Below are positions 5,322 to 12,001 of a DNA stretch of 12,001 bases, piece after piece; the stretch's first letter is position 1; each line of letters opens with the position of its first letter. The position numbers and the translations under genes are program-made. Below the pieces are notes generated by a model that searched no databases, was not told where the DNA came from, and saw only the letters and a program-made list of their open reading frames with translations. The stretch spans positions 1 through 12,001 of the forward strand of contig JAVVRI010000097.1 of NCBI GenBank assembly GCA_036654795.1, in the 5' to 3' direction. The DNA comes from JAVVRI01 sp036654795 (GTDB lineage Bacteria > Bacteroidota > Bacteroidia > Bacteroidales > Tannerellaceae).

Positions 5322-6023
5322 TTATCCCATTTTACTTATTTTACGGAGCTTCTCATCATCAATGATTTTAATTTTACGTCCGTCCAACGCAATTATGCGT
5401 TCAGAAACAAAGGTAGACAAAGTACGAATCGCATTTGATGTCGTCATATTAGAAAGATTAGCCAGATCCTCACGTGCAAGATAGATACTAAGCGTAGCAC
5501 CATCTTCCTCCAAACCATAACTATCCTTGAGAAATAATAACGATTCAGCTAACCGCCCCCGAATGTGCTTCTGAGTCAGATTAACCGTACGTTCGTCCGC
5601 TACCCCCAGATCAAACGAAAGCTGACGGATAAAGAACATTGCCAAGTGCGGATTACCCATCAAAAGATCAGTAACCACCGTCATCGGAATCAAACAGACC
5701 GATGATGCTTCAAATGCAGAGGCGTTCGTAAGATAATCCTCTTGGGCAAAGTTAGCACGATAACCAAAGTATTGCACCGGCTTAATCATCCGGATAATCT
5801 GGCTTCGGCCTCCCACACCCTCCTTAAAAATCTTCACTTTCCCTCTGAGCAAACACATCATATCCTTTGGTTCGTCTCCCTCACAGTAGATCAACTCGTT
5901 ACGTTTGAAATGCTGGATCTTCGAATTGTTACGAAGGATTTCCCGCTCTTTGTCGGTCAATACCCTCCATACATCTGATAAACTGGCCGATAAATCGACT
6001 TCTTCTTTTTGTTGCTTAACCAC
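5322..6023 (-). CDS. Crp/Fnr-family transcriptional regulator
   Basis: A 233-residue cytoplasmic DNA-binding regulator. Residues about 20-140 form the cyclic-nucleotide-binding-like beta roll (FKRNELIYCEGDEPKDMMCL, 39-58), then a long dimerisation helix (about 115-150) and a C-terminal winged helix-turn-helix (about 154-222, with REDLANLSNMTTSNAIRTL at 174-192). The segment equivalent to the cAMP phosphate-binding cassette reads FGYRANFAQEDYLTNAS (86-102) and lacks the Gly-Glu and Arg-Ser-Ala pattern of E. coli CRP, so cAMP binding is unlikely. There is no N-terminal cysteine cluster, so it is not a classical Fe-S FNR either. The start codon is GTG (6021-6023): an in-frame stop lies seven codons upstream and no in-frame ATG precedes the beta roll. 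Ligand and targets are unknown. Confidence 0.88.
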   Translation of the reverse strand: MVKQQKEEVDLSASLSDVWRVLTDKEREILRNNSKIQHFKRNELIYCEGDEPKDMMCLLRGKVKIFKEGVGGRSQIIRMIKPVQYFGYRANFAQEDYLTNASAFEASSVCLIPMTVVTDLLMGNPHLAMFFIRQLSFDLGVADERTVNLTQKHIRGRLAESLLFLKDSYGLEEDGATLSIYLAREDLANLSNMTTSNAIRTLSTFVSERIIALDGRKIKIIDDEKLRKISKMG

Positions 6024-6039
6024 GACTGCTATATAACAT
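6016..6039 (-). CDS. Possible 7-codon upstream ORF overlapping the regulator start
   Basis: On the minus strand an ATG at 6039-6037 opens MLYSSRG and stops with TAA at 6018-6016, in a different frame from the regulator and spanning its GTG start at 6023-6021. It lies just downstream of the promoter element at 6052-6059. Stop-start overlap of this kind could couple or attenuate translation of the GTG-started gene. It is too short to be supported by sequence alone. Confidence 0.25.
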   Translation of the reverse strand: MLYSSRG

Positions 6040-6051
6040 GCTTATGAAGCA

Positions 6052-6059
6052 CAAATATA
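6052..6059 (-). promoter_or_regulatory. Promoter -7 element of the Crp-family gene
   Basis: On the minus strand this reads TATATTTG, an exact TAnnTTTG match, leaving a leader of about 25 nt before the GTG start at 6023. No convincing -33 box was found. Confidence 0.6.
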
Positions 6060-6155
6060 CAGTTTTTCTTTCGAAATAGAGAAGCGAATCAAAGGATTAA
6101 TTGCATTAATTATCACATTTTACTTTCTTTCACTCCAAAATCAAATTATATTCTG

Positions 6156-6163
6156 TATGTTTG
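6156..6163 (+). promoter_or_regulatory. Promoter -7 element of the DUF5686 gene
   Basis: TATGTTTG matches TAnnTTTG, with the TTG start codon 23 bases after its last base. The 162-base divergent region also holds the minus-strand promoter at 6052, so one regulator, possibly the adjacent Crp-family protein, could act on both. Confidence 0.65.
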
Positions 6164-6185
6164 TGAATAAAGTGATACAACCTCA

Positions 6186-8360
6186 TTGAGAAACTTATAT
6201 ACGATACTGAGTTTTCTTCTATTTGCCATAGCTTGCGGTGCGGTAAACGCACATAAGCCTAATGGTATAAATTCTTTTTTATCCGCTCGAACTGACTCTA
6301 CAGTTCAAGTGGCCGATTCAATCATGCACCATGTTATTGCTAACGCAACTGCGTATGAGAATGCACTGTCCGAATATGACGCTGAAATTTATATTAAAGG
6401 GCGTTCGGAAATTCTGAAGAAGAACTTTCTGATTCGCTTTGCACATTTCCTATTCCCTGTAGATTATAAAACGAAGGACATGATATTTGAATTGATGAGC
6501 CATTCTCATTTCATAAGTCCGAACCACTTTATACACACCTTTAAGGCTGTAAATGGAAACAGCATCCCTAGCAACGATAAACAGCAAGAGGTTCTTGCCT
6601 TTCTTAACATAAATGCCTATTCCTCTACAATTTACAATGAAGGCATCCTTATGCCTTTAGCCAAGAACGCTTTCAAACTATACAAGTTTAGTTTGGAAGA
6701 TATTGAAATGACAGATGGAATGAAAATATACAAAATACGTTTCGAACCCAAGCAATGGAGTCCGAAACTAGTATGCGGCAACTTGTTCATCATTGACGGA
6801 CGATGGACAATAGACCGCATGAGCCTAAATGGAAGCATCTCTTTTGCCGAATTTAGCCTAGACATGACCTATAACCGAAACAATTATTACTATTTGTTGC
6901 CGCAAAAAGCAGACCTTTCCCTGCGATATACTGCATTGGGTAATACGGTTGCCACCAACTATCACACCCACTTCAACTACGACAAGCTAAAATGGCGTAA
7001 ACCAATCAAAAAACGTGTACTCAAAAAATTGGATATGACCAGCTATTACAAGCTATCCACAGATACAGTGCCCATCATTACTGACAGTACTTATTGGAAA
7101 CAGAAAAGAGACATTCCCCTCAGCAGCGAGGAGGAACAGGTCTTTCAAACAATTGCTCAAAAAGACAGCCTGACTGCAGATTCGACTGATGTCGTCAAAT
7201 ACTTAAAGCTGACGGAAACTCTGACCAGCACAAAAAACTTTGACATCCAGACGACTCGCGTCAAGTATTCCGGCTTTTTAAATCCCTTCCAGCTAGGATA
7301 TTCCGGCCATAACGGTATCACCTATAGACAAAAAATACGTATCAGCAAGACCTTTGCCAAAGACAGACAACTCCGCTTCCGACCGGAAATAGGTTTTGTA
7401 TTCAAACGCAAAGAGATATTTTTCAGCGTAGCGGGAGATTGGGAATATAAACCGGAGCGCAGAGGAATACTTAGCCTATCAATTGGTAACAGTAATGAAG
7501 GCTATTCCTCTGAAATCATGGACGAGATCAACGAACAACTCAAAGACTCAGCGTTCAACATTGATGACCTCAACCTATCTACCTTTAAACATTACTATAT
7601 AGAACTGCGCAACAATTTCGAGTTGACAAACGGTCTCACTCTATTTACCGAACTCTCCTATCACCGGCGCCTACCTACCAAAAAGACAGCAGATCTGATT
7701 GTGGGAGATCATGTGATCGAGTTGATCAGCGAGCAATACAACGACTTCATGCCGGCCATCGGACTCACCTACACCCCGCGCCAATACTATCGAATGGATG
7801 GTTACCGTAAAGAATATGTCTACTCCTACTACCCCACCATATCCATTGAATTTGCGCGAGCCATACCCAACATATTCAATAGCTCAGGAGACTATGGGCG
7901 AATAGAGCTGGACATTCATCAAAACATCCCGTTAGGACTACTCTGTTATTTTCGTTATCACCTGAGCGGAGGTCTCTACACGGCGCAGCGATCCACCTAC
8001 TTTGCTGACTTCCGGTACTTTGCGCGTCGTAACTTCCCCGATTCATGGAACGACCACTTCGGCGGTGTCTTCAATCAGCTAAGCAGCAGATGGTATAACG
8101 CCTCCGACAAATACCTGCAGGCACACCTTATGTATGAAAGTTCTTTTCTTCTTTCACAATTATTCCGAAAGAAAACTTCCAAATATATGCTATCTGAGCG
8201 TTTTTACTTCAGCCAGTTATGGACACCAGTAATACCTAGTTATACAGAGTTAGGATATGGCTTTGGTAATTACCTATTCAACATAGCCGTCTTTGCCGGA
8301 TTCAAGAAATGGGAATACCAGAGTATCGGCTTAAAGTTCACCTTCGAACTGTTTCAATAG
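6186..8360 (+). CDS. DUF5686-family outer-membrane protein
   Basis: A 724-residue exported protein. The start codon is TTG: a stop (TAA 6168-6170) lies just upstream in frame, there is no ATG between them, and the next in-frame ATG (residue 47) would remove the signal peptide. The signal peptide is residues 1-22, with a hydrophobic core and an A-V-N-A cleavage site before H23. The N-terminal region (about 30-300) has DUF5686 features such as NAYSSTIYNEGILMPLAKNA (143-162) and FIIDGRWTIDRM (201-212). The C-terminal half (about 360-724), rich in alternating aromatic strands, should be a beta barrel. Unlike many relatives, it starts directly with the DUF5686 part and lacks the N-terminal carboxypeptidase-regulatory-like domain. 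C17 is a weak lipobox candidate (AIAC), less likely than signal peptidase I cleavage. Function unknown; an outer-membrane role is inferred. Confidence 0.88.
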   Translation: MRNLYTILSFLLFAIACGAVNAHKPNGINSFLSARTDSTVQVADSIMHHVIANATAYENALSEYDAEIYIKGRSEILKKNFLIRFAHFLFPVDYKTKDMIFELMSHSHFISPNHFIHTFKAVNGNSIPSNDKQQEVLAFLNINAYSSTIYNEGILMPLAKNAFKLYKFSLEDIEMTDGMKIYKIRFEPKQWSPKLVCGNLFIIDGRWTIDRMSLNGSISFAEFSLDMTYNRNNYYYLLPQKADLSLRYTALGNTVATNYHTHFNYDKLKWRKPIKKRVLKKLDMTSYYKLSTDTVPIITDSTYWKQKRDIPLSSEEEQVFQTIAQKDSLTADSTDVVKYLKLTETLTSTKNFDIQTTRVKYSGFLNPFQLGYSGHNGITYRQKIRISKTFAKDRQLRFRPEIGFVFKRKEIFFSVAGDWEYKPERRGILSLSIGNSNEGYSSEIMDEINEQLKDSAFNIDDLNLSTFKHYYIELRNNFELTNGLTLFTELSYHRRLPTKKTADLIVGDHVIELISEQYNDFMPAIGLTYTPRQYYRMDGYRKEYVYSYYPTISIEFARAIPNIFNSSGDYGRIELDIHQNIPLGLLCYFRYHLSGGLYTAQRSTYFADFRYFARRNFPDSWNDHFGGVFNQLSSRWYNASDKYLQAHLMYESSFLLSQLFRKKTSKYMLSERFYFSQLWTPVIPSYTELGYGFGNYLFNIAVFAGFKKWEYQSIGLKFTFELFQ

Positions 8361-8383
8361 TATGCCATCATAGAAGTGGCATG
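8361..8383. terminator. Short hairpin between convergent DUF5686 and uvrB genes
   Basis: ATGCCA (8362-8367) pairs with TGGCAT (8377-8382), with G-T wobbles at each end, inside the 33-base gap between two convergent stop codons. The stem is short and the following T-content on the plus strand is modest (CCCTATTTCTTT), so this is a weak terminator candidate. Confidence 0.4.
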
Positions 8384-8393
8384 CCCTATTTCT

Positions 8394-10409
8394 TTACACC
8401 TTTTCCAACAACAAATCTTGCAGTTTGATCAGTTCATCACGATACTGGGCAGCTTCCAAGAAATCCAATTTCTTAGCAGCCTCCGTCATCTTCTTTTTAG
8501 TACGTTCTATCGTTTTTTCAAGTTGCAAACGAGTCATGTACTGAACTATCGGATCCGCAGCCAAGCTTGGTTCCGGCTCAACATAGGCATAGGGCTCTAC
8601 TATCGCCGGCTTCTCCAACATAGAGGCACTGTTCTTAATCACCTGACGTGGCGTGATACCATATTTTTCATTATAAGCCAACTGTTTTTCCCGACGGCGA
8701 TTCGTCTCTTCCATTGTGCGCTGCATGCTGGCAGTAATCCGGTCGGCATAAAAGATCACCTTCCCATTAATGTTTCTGGCAGCACGTCCAGCCGTCTGCG
8801 TAAGCGAACGGTGCGAACGAAGGAAGCCCTCCTTATCAGCATCCAGAATGGCAACTAGCGATACTTCCGGCAAGTCTAGCCCCTCACGAAGCAGATTGAC
8901 ACCAATCAGCACGTCATAGGTACCTTCACGTAAATCATCCATAATCCGGATACGATCCATCGTGTCCACATCACTATGTATATAATTACACTTCACCCCC
9001 ATACGCCCTAAGTAAGCAGTCAGTTCCTCAGCCATCCGTTTGGTTAGGGTAGTGATCAAGACACGTTCATTGATAGCGGAACGCTGCGTAATCTCCTCCA
9101 TCAGGTCATCTATCTGATTGAGTGTAGGCCGCACGTCGATAACAGGATCCAACAAACCCGTCGGACGAATTACCTGATCCACAACAATTCCTCCGCAACG
9201 TTCCAACTCATAGTCGGCCGGCGTAGCACTTACATAGATAGCATTAGTTGTTAGCTCCTCAAACTCTTCAAATTTAAGGGGACGGTTATCCATTGCCGAA
9301 GGCAGGCGAAAACCATATTCCACAAGGTTTTGCTTACGGGAATGATCGCCGCCATACATAGCGCGTATCTGAGGAATAGTTGCATGACTCTCGTCTACAA
9401 CCAATAGAAAGTCTTTCTGGAAGTAATCCAGAAGACAAAAAGGACGCGTTCCCACTTCCCGCCCATCCAAGTAACGGGAATAGTTCTCAATACCGGAGCA
9501 ATGCCCCAGCTCACGAATCATTTCCAGATCAAAAGTGACACGTTCATAGAGGCGCTTAGCTTCGTACGGCTTCCCAATCTCTTGCAGAAAGTTGACTTGC
9601 GTACCGAGGTCTACGTCTATCTGACCAATTGCGGCATTGATGCGCTCCTGAGTAGTAACAAAAAGGTTTGTGGGATAAAGATTGAGTTCATCCTGCTCGT
9701 CAATTTCCTGCCCCGTTTCCGGGCTGAACGAAGAAAGACGCTCTATCTCATCTCCCCAGAACTCAATGCGATAGGCCACGCCATCGAAGTTTTCGATCGC
9801 CGGAAAGACATCGACCGTATCGCCGTTAACACGAAAGCAGCCACTCTTAAACTCCAACTTGTTGTTAACGTATAAAGCCCCCACCAGACGGTGTAATAGC
9901 AACTCGCGATCCATCTTCAAGCCTCGTTCCAGATGCACCACCTTCTCAGCAAACGCTGTAGGATCAGCCATGCCATACAAACAGGATACAGAAGAGACCA
10001 CAATCACATCCTTACGCCCTGACAACAGTGAAGCGGTAGTGCGCAAACGGAGTTTATCTAATTCTTCATTGATCGCCATATCCTTTTCGATATAAGTATC
10101 GCTCGATGGCAAATAGGCCTCCGGCTGATAGTAATCGTAATAGGAGACGAAAAACTCCACCGCATTATTCGGAAAAAAGGCTTTAAACTCACTATAAAGT
10201 TGGAAAGCCAACGTCTTATTATGACTAAGTATAAGCGTAGGGCGTTGTATCTCCTTAATCACATTAGCAATGGTAAATGTTTTACCGGAGCCAGTTACCC
10301 CCAACAGAGTCTGATAAGGCACACCACTACGCAACCCTTTCGTTAGCTCTGCAATGGCATCTGGTTGATCTCCGGTAGGACGGAATGAAGAAATAAGTTC
10401 AAAATTCAT
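8394..10409 (-). CDS. uvrB: Excinuclease ABC subunit B (UvrB)
   Basis: The damage-verifying helicase-like subunit of nucleotide excision repair. It is loaded by UvrA and recruits UvrC. The 671 residues match the family. Walker A is GVTGSGKT (37-44), the DNA-inserting beta-hairpin is YYDYYQPEAYLP (90-101), Walker B is VVDESH (337-342), and motif III SATPADYE lies at 394-401. Helicase motifs V and VI are NLLREGLDLPE (505-515) and QTAGRAARN (538-546). The UVR domain that contacts UvrC occupies about 632-667 (IERTKKKMTEAAKKLDFLEA). Its ATG follows the stop of the upstream PspC gene with no spacer (TAAATG), so the two are almost certainly co-transcribed and translationally coupled. No SOS-type operator is recognisable. 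Identification is secure. Confidence 0.98.
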   Translation of the reverse strand: MNFELISSFRPTGDQPDAIAELTKGLRSGVPYQTLLGVTGSGKTFTIANVIKEIQRPTLILSHNKTLAFQLYSEFKAFFPNNAVEFFVSYYDYYQPEAYLPSSDTYIEKDMAINEELDKLRLRTTASLLSGRKDVIVVSSVSCLYGMADPTAFAEKVVHLERGLKMDRELLLHRLVGALYVNNKLEFKSGCFRVNGDTVDVFPAIENFDGVAYRIEFWGDEIERLSSFSPETGQEIDEQDELNLYPTNLFVTTQERINAAIGQIDVDLGTQVNFLQEIGKPYEAKRLYERVTFDLEMIRELGHCSGIENYSRYLDGREVGTRPFCLLDYFQKDFLLVVDESHATIPQIRAMYGGDHSRKQNLVEYGFRLPSAMDNRPLKFEEFEELTTNAIYVSATPADYELERCGGIVVDQVIRPTGLLDPVIDVRPTLNQIDDLMEEITQRSAINERVLITTLTKRMAEELTAYLGRMGVKCNYIHSDVDTMDRIRIMDDLREGTYDVLIGVNLLREGLDLPEVSLVAILDADKEGFLRSHRSLTQTAGRAARNINGKVIFYADRITASMQRTMEETNRRREKQLAYNEKYGITPRQVIKNSASMLEKPAIVEPYAYVEPEPSLAADPIVQYMTRLQLEKTIERTKKKMTEAAKKLDFLEAAQYRDELIKLQDLLLEKV

Positions 10410-10601
10410 TTAATTAAGTTGTTTCTTAGGTATGACAAGCCAAAGAATGATGTACAACATCAGTCCAAAGCCCATAAAAAAGAACATCAACACATACAAC
10501 ACACGAATAATCGTTGGATCCAAATCAAAATAATTGGCAATCCCAGCACATACACCGGCAATTATGCCATTGTCAGAACGAGTCAGTTTACGTTGTTCCA
10601 T
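10410..10601 (-). CDS. PspC-domain small membrane protein
   Basis: A 63-residue single-domain PspC protein. The N-terminal part, KLTRSDNGIIAGVCAGIANY (5-24), contains the family's G-x-x-A-G-V-C-x-G-I-A core, then FDLDPTIIRVLYV (25-37), a membrane helix at about 33-56 and the terminal motif WLVIPKK (54-60). In E. coli the larger PspC belongs to the phage-shock envelope-stress system; stand-alone PspC proteins of this size are common in Bacteroidota and their role is not settled. It is the first gene of the pair with uvrB, the stop TAA directly abutting the uvrB ATG. The likely promoter is at 10658-10665. Confidence 0.88.
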   Translation of the reverse strand: MEQRKLTRSDNGIIAGVCAGIANYFDLDPTIIRVLYVLMFFFMGFGLMLYIILWLVIPKKQLN

Positions 10602-10657
10602 AATTCAATAGTTTTCTGAGTAATTGTTTCAAACCGCATCTATCTCTTATCGAAATA

Positions 10658-10665
10658 CAAACATA
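10658..10665 (-). promoter_or_regulatory. Promoter -7 element of the pspC-like/uvrB operon
   Basis: Minus-strand TATGTTTG matches TAnnTTTG and lies 57-64 bases before the PspC-gene ATG, giving a leader of about 50 nt. It sits in the 121-base gap after cutC. No clear hairpin terminator of cutC was found in that gap, so some read-through from cutC is possible. Confidence 0.55.
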
Positions 10666-10722
10666 AATAAAAAAGCTCAGATTGTGTGCCTAAAAAAGAA
10701 GGTTATTCAACTACGAAGCATA

Positions 10723-11463
10723 TTACTGCAGGCAGGCAGCTACTTTATTACGATCTGTTTCGACAGTTTCAAACTCTGAGGACACGGCCGCACTTCCCAT
10801 CGGGACGTTTTCATTCCGATAGACCATGCCGCTACACACAACGCTACGGGCAGAAGTATGAAACTCCGTCGCTCCTGTTTCAGCTTCTATCTGCGCAATG
10901 TTCGTCTCACGCACTCCGCAGCCGGGCATAATGATGATCCGTCCTGCAGCACGTTTTACCAATTGCGTCAGCATCGGAATGCCTTTCACTGCGTCTGGCT
11001 GTTGGCCAGAGGTCAGTATACGGTCGCATCCTGCTTCTATAATCTGCTCCAACGCCACAAAAGGATCGCGACATACGTCAAACGCACGATGGAAAGTAAC
11101 CGAAAGTGGACGGGCGGCTGCTACCAATTGTTGCAAAAGCGGTACGTCCACATCGCCTTCCTTCGTCAGACAGCCTACCACTACGCCATGTACATTCAGC
11201 TGTTTGGCCATTTCGATATCAAAAAGCATCGATTGTACTTCAGGCTGTGTGTACAGAAAATCTCCTCCACGAGGGCGGATAATGACGCTAATGTCTATCC
11301 CTTTCGTCAAAACCTGCGCCGTACGGATTTCTCCATAGCTGGGAGTTGTTCCTCCTTCGGGAATACCGGCACACAGTTCTACACGCTTTGCGCCGCCGGC
11401 CTCTGCCTCCACGCAACTCTGCGCTGAATTTGCGCATATTTCAAGAATACGAGTTGTTTTCAT
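10723..11463 (-). CDS. cutC: CutC-family TIM-barrel protein ('copper homeostasis protein')
   Basis: A 246-residue cytoplasmic protein, the usual CutC length, forming a TIM barrel. Family segments are AKRVELCAG (25-33), IIRPRGGDF (61-69), VVVGCLTKEGDVD (94-106), VTFHRAFDVC (122-131), DRILTSGQ (147-154), IIIMPGCGV (166-174) and EFHTSAR (200-206). The cysteines and histidines in these stretches (C31, H124, C173, H202) are the kind of residues implicated in metal binding, but a direct role of CutC in copper handling is debated even in E. coli. It has its own promoter element upstream (11492-11499) and lies 121 bases before the PspC/uvrB pair. No copper-responsive operator or copper transporter is nearby. 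The family is secure; the function is only as good as the family name. Confidence 0.93.
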   Translation of the reverse strand: MKTTRILEICANSAQSCVEAEAGGAKRVELCAGIPEGGTTPSYGEIRTAQVLTKGIDISVIIRPRGGDFLYTQPEVQSMLFDIEMAKQLNVHGVVVGCLTKEGDVDVPLLQQLVAAARPLSVTFHRAFDVCRDPFVALEQIIEAGCDRILTSGQQPDAVKGIPMLTQLVKRAAGRIIIMPGCGVRETNIAQIEAETGATEFHTSARSVVCSGMVYRNENVPMGSAAVSSEFETVETDRNKVAACLQ

Positions 11464-11491
11464 TTAATTCAATTCAAATAAGGTAATGGTG

Positions 11492-11522
11492 CAAAGATAA
11501 CGCATTCCCGTTACAATCACAA
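11492..11522 (-). promoter_or_regulatory. cutC promoter with -7 and -33 elements
   Basis: Minus-strand TATCTTTG (11499-11492) matches TAnnTTTG exactly. A GTTG ending at 11520, 20 bases upstream, is a fair -33 TTTG match. The cutC ATG is 28 bases downstream. This is the only promoter in the window where both boxes are reasonably placed. Confidence 0.65.
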
Positions 11523-11543
11523 CTACCACTGATAGATAAAGAC

Positions 11544-11560
11544 CTCAAGTTTCGGAAGTA
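11544..11560 (-). repeat. 17-bp repeat, right copy (inverted)
   Basis: Exact reverse complement of bases 110-126. It lies about 20 bases beyond the cutC -33 element on the upstream side, so relative to cutC it has the same orientation as the left copy has to prmA. Confidence 0.6.
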
Positions 11561-11720
11561 TTTTTTATGCAGTTTGAGCGAGCTCCCTCATAGCCCTCTA
11601 CCTCCGGTTGTCAAGTAGAATTTGCGAGAGTAGCTTCTTTTGATCCAGACAGAAGAGTTCGGCCAATAGGATGAAAAACGGGTACTAACAAAAAGTGAGA
11701 GGTAAGTGTTAAAATAAAGA

Positions 11721-11743
11721 AAGTCCCTCTAAATGAGAGACTT
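11721..11743. terminator. Hairpin, possible terminator for a minus-strand small ORF
   Basis: AAGTCCCTC (11721-11729) pairs with GAGAGACTT (11735-11743) with one C-A mismatch around a 5-nt loop. On the minus strand it is followed by TTCTTTATTTT, a T-rich tail, so it would terminate leftward transcripts such as one from the small ORF at 11822-11935. Confidence 0.45.
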
Positions 11744-11821
11744 CTTGCTAATTGATTACAGTTGTTTACTATTAATTCTAAGCCATTACTTTCCGATGCA
11801 GCATATTTACACTATTGAGTG

Positions 11822-11935
11822 TTAGCGTTTTGCTCTTTTAAACGGTACAGACCTCATTTTTACAATTACATTGAAAGTAGGCACAAATGCAATGTGCTGA
11901 TTTTCAGACTTTTCGATATACGTGTTGTACCACAT
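11822..11935 (-). CDS. Possible small or remnant ORF, 37 codons
   Basis: Minus-strand ATG at 11935-11933 to TAA at 11824-11822 encodes a basic 37-residue peptide starting MWYNTYIEKSENQ and ending KRAKR. The frame stays open for 20 more codons upstream to a stop at 11996-11998, without another ATG; a TTG would be the only extra start. The amino-acid composition looks protein-like, and a minus-strand hairpin follows about 80 bases downstream. There is no TAnnTTTG element upstream within the window. It could be a short gene, the tail of a decayed one, or chance. I do not recognise it. Confidence 0.25.
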   Translation of the reverse strand: MWYNTYIEKSENQHIAFVPTFNVIVKMRSVPFKRAKR

Positions 11936-12001
11936 TTTTTTAGCCCATTTGTACAATCGGTAGGAGTTAATTTCAGAAGACTGATTTACTGCTCTTTACC
12001 G

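Larger units (their letters stand above)
11561..12001. other. Gene-poor right end
   Basis: About 440 bases with no convincing gene on either strand, downstream of nothing visible on the plus strand and upstream of cutC on the minus strand. It contains a GC-richer, purine/pyrimidine-biased stretch at about 11578-11615, a hairpin at 11721-11743 and a small minus-strand open frame at 11822-11935. It could be the decayed remains of a gene or the flank of an element beginning beyond the window; I recognise no transposase motif. Confidence 0.5.

Noticed and set aside
6024..6185. Classical CRP operator (TGTGA-N6-TCACA) in the divergent region
   Set aside because: I could not find matching half sites at the correct spacing; only the two -7 elements are clear.
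8376..8858. 160-codon plus-strand open frame
   Set aside because: Antisense to the conserved 3' part of uvrB (helicase motif VI and UVR domain); the translated product shows no recognisable domain.
10858..11427. 189-codon plus-strand open frame
   Set aside because: It lies entirely antisense to cutC, whose protein motifs are unmistakable; the composition (Cys, His, Arg-rich) is typical of a shadow frame and no promoter precedes it.
110..11560. Whole window as a composite transposon bounded by the 17-bp inverted repeat
   Set aside because: The interior is housekeeping genes, there is no transposase or integrase, and no longer terminal repeats or target duplications flank the 17-mers.

Overview
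The window looks like a chromosomal core segment of a Bacteroidota gut-type organism (Bacteroides, Phocaeicola or Parabacteroides level; I cannot assign a species). Reasons: several genes are preceded by the Bacteroidetes -7 element TAnnTTTG (255, 2273, 3495, 6156 on +; 6052, 10658, 11492 on -), Shine-Dalgarno sequences are weak or absent, there is a DUF5686 outer-membrane protein, a short PspC protein sits next to uvrB, and base composition is moderate to AT-rich.

Layout, left to right. 1-281: terminator of an off-window gene, then a gene-free stretch holding one copy of a 17-bp repeat and the prmA promoter. 282-2198 (+): prmA (ribosomal protein L11 methyltransferase), then a three-gene membrane cassette made of a YtxH-like glycine-zipper protein, a YqjE/holin-III-like protein and an overlapping unknown protein. 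An AT-rich hairpin at 2213-2251 closes this unit. 2303-3440 (+): a 27-codon lipoprotein gene and gapA (GAPDH), probably sharing the promoter at 2273, with a strong terminator at 3460-3492. 3511-5251 (+): miaA (a divergent tRNA dimethylallyltransferase) and kdsA (metal-type KDO-8-P synthase), ending in a near-perfect 45-nt palindrome that also serves the convergent Crp-family gene.

5322-6023 (-): a Crp/Fnr-family regulator with a GTG start and a 7-codon upstream ORF. It is divergent from a TTG-started DUF5686 outer-membrane protein (6186-8360, +). 8394-10601 (-): a PspC-domain gene abutting uvrB (stop and start adjacent, TAAATG). 10723-11463 (-): cutC. 11464-12001 has no convincing gene. It holds the cutC promoter, the second, inverted copy of the 17-bp repeat, a hairpin and a weak small ORF on the minus strand.

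Most of the window is housekeeping: translation (prmA, miaA), central carbon (gapA), LPS precursor synthesis (kdsA) and DNA repair (uvrB). I see no CRISPR array, phage, intact insertion sequence, tRNA, rRNA or obvious defence system. The least explained items are the YqjDEK-like membrane cassette, the tiny cysteine-rich lipoprotein upstream of gapA, the divergent MiaA, the uORF and altered ligand pocket of the Crp-family protein, and the 17-bp inverted repeat near both ends of the window.
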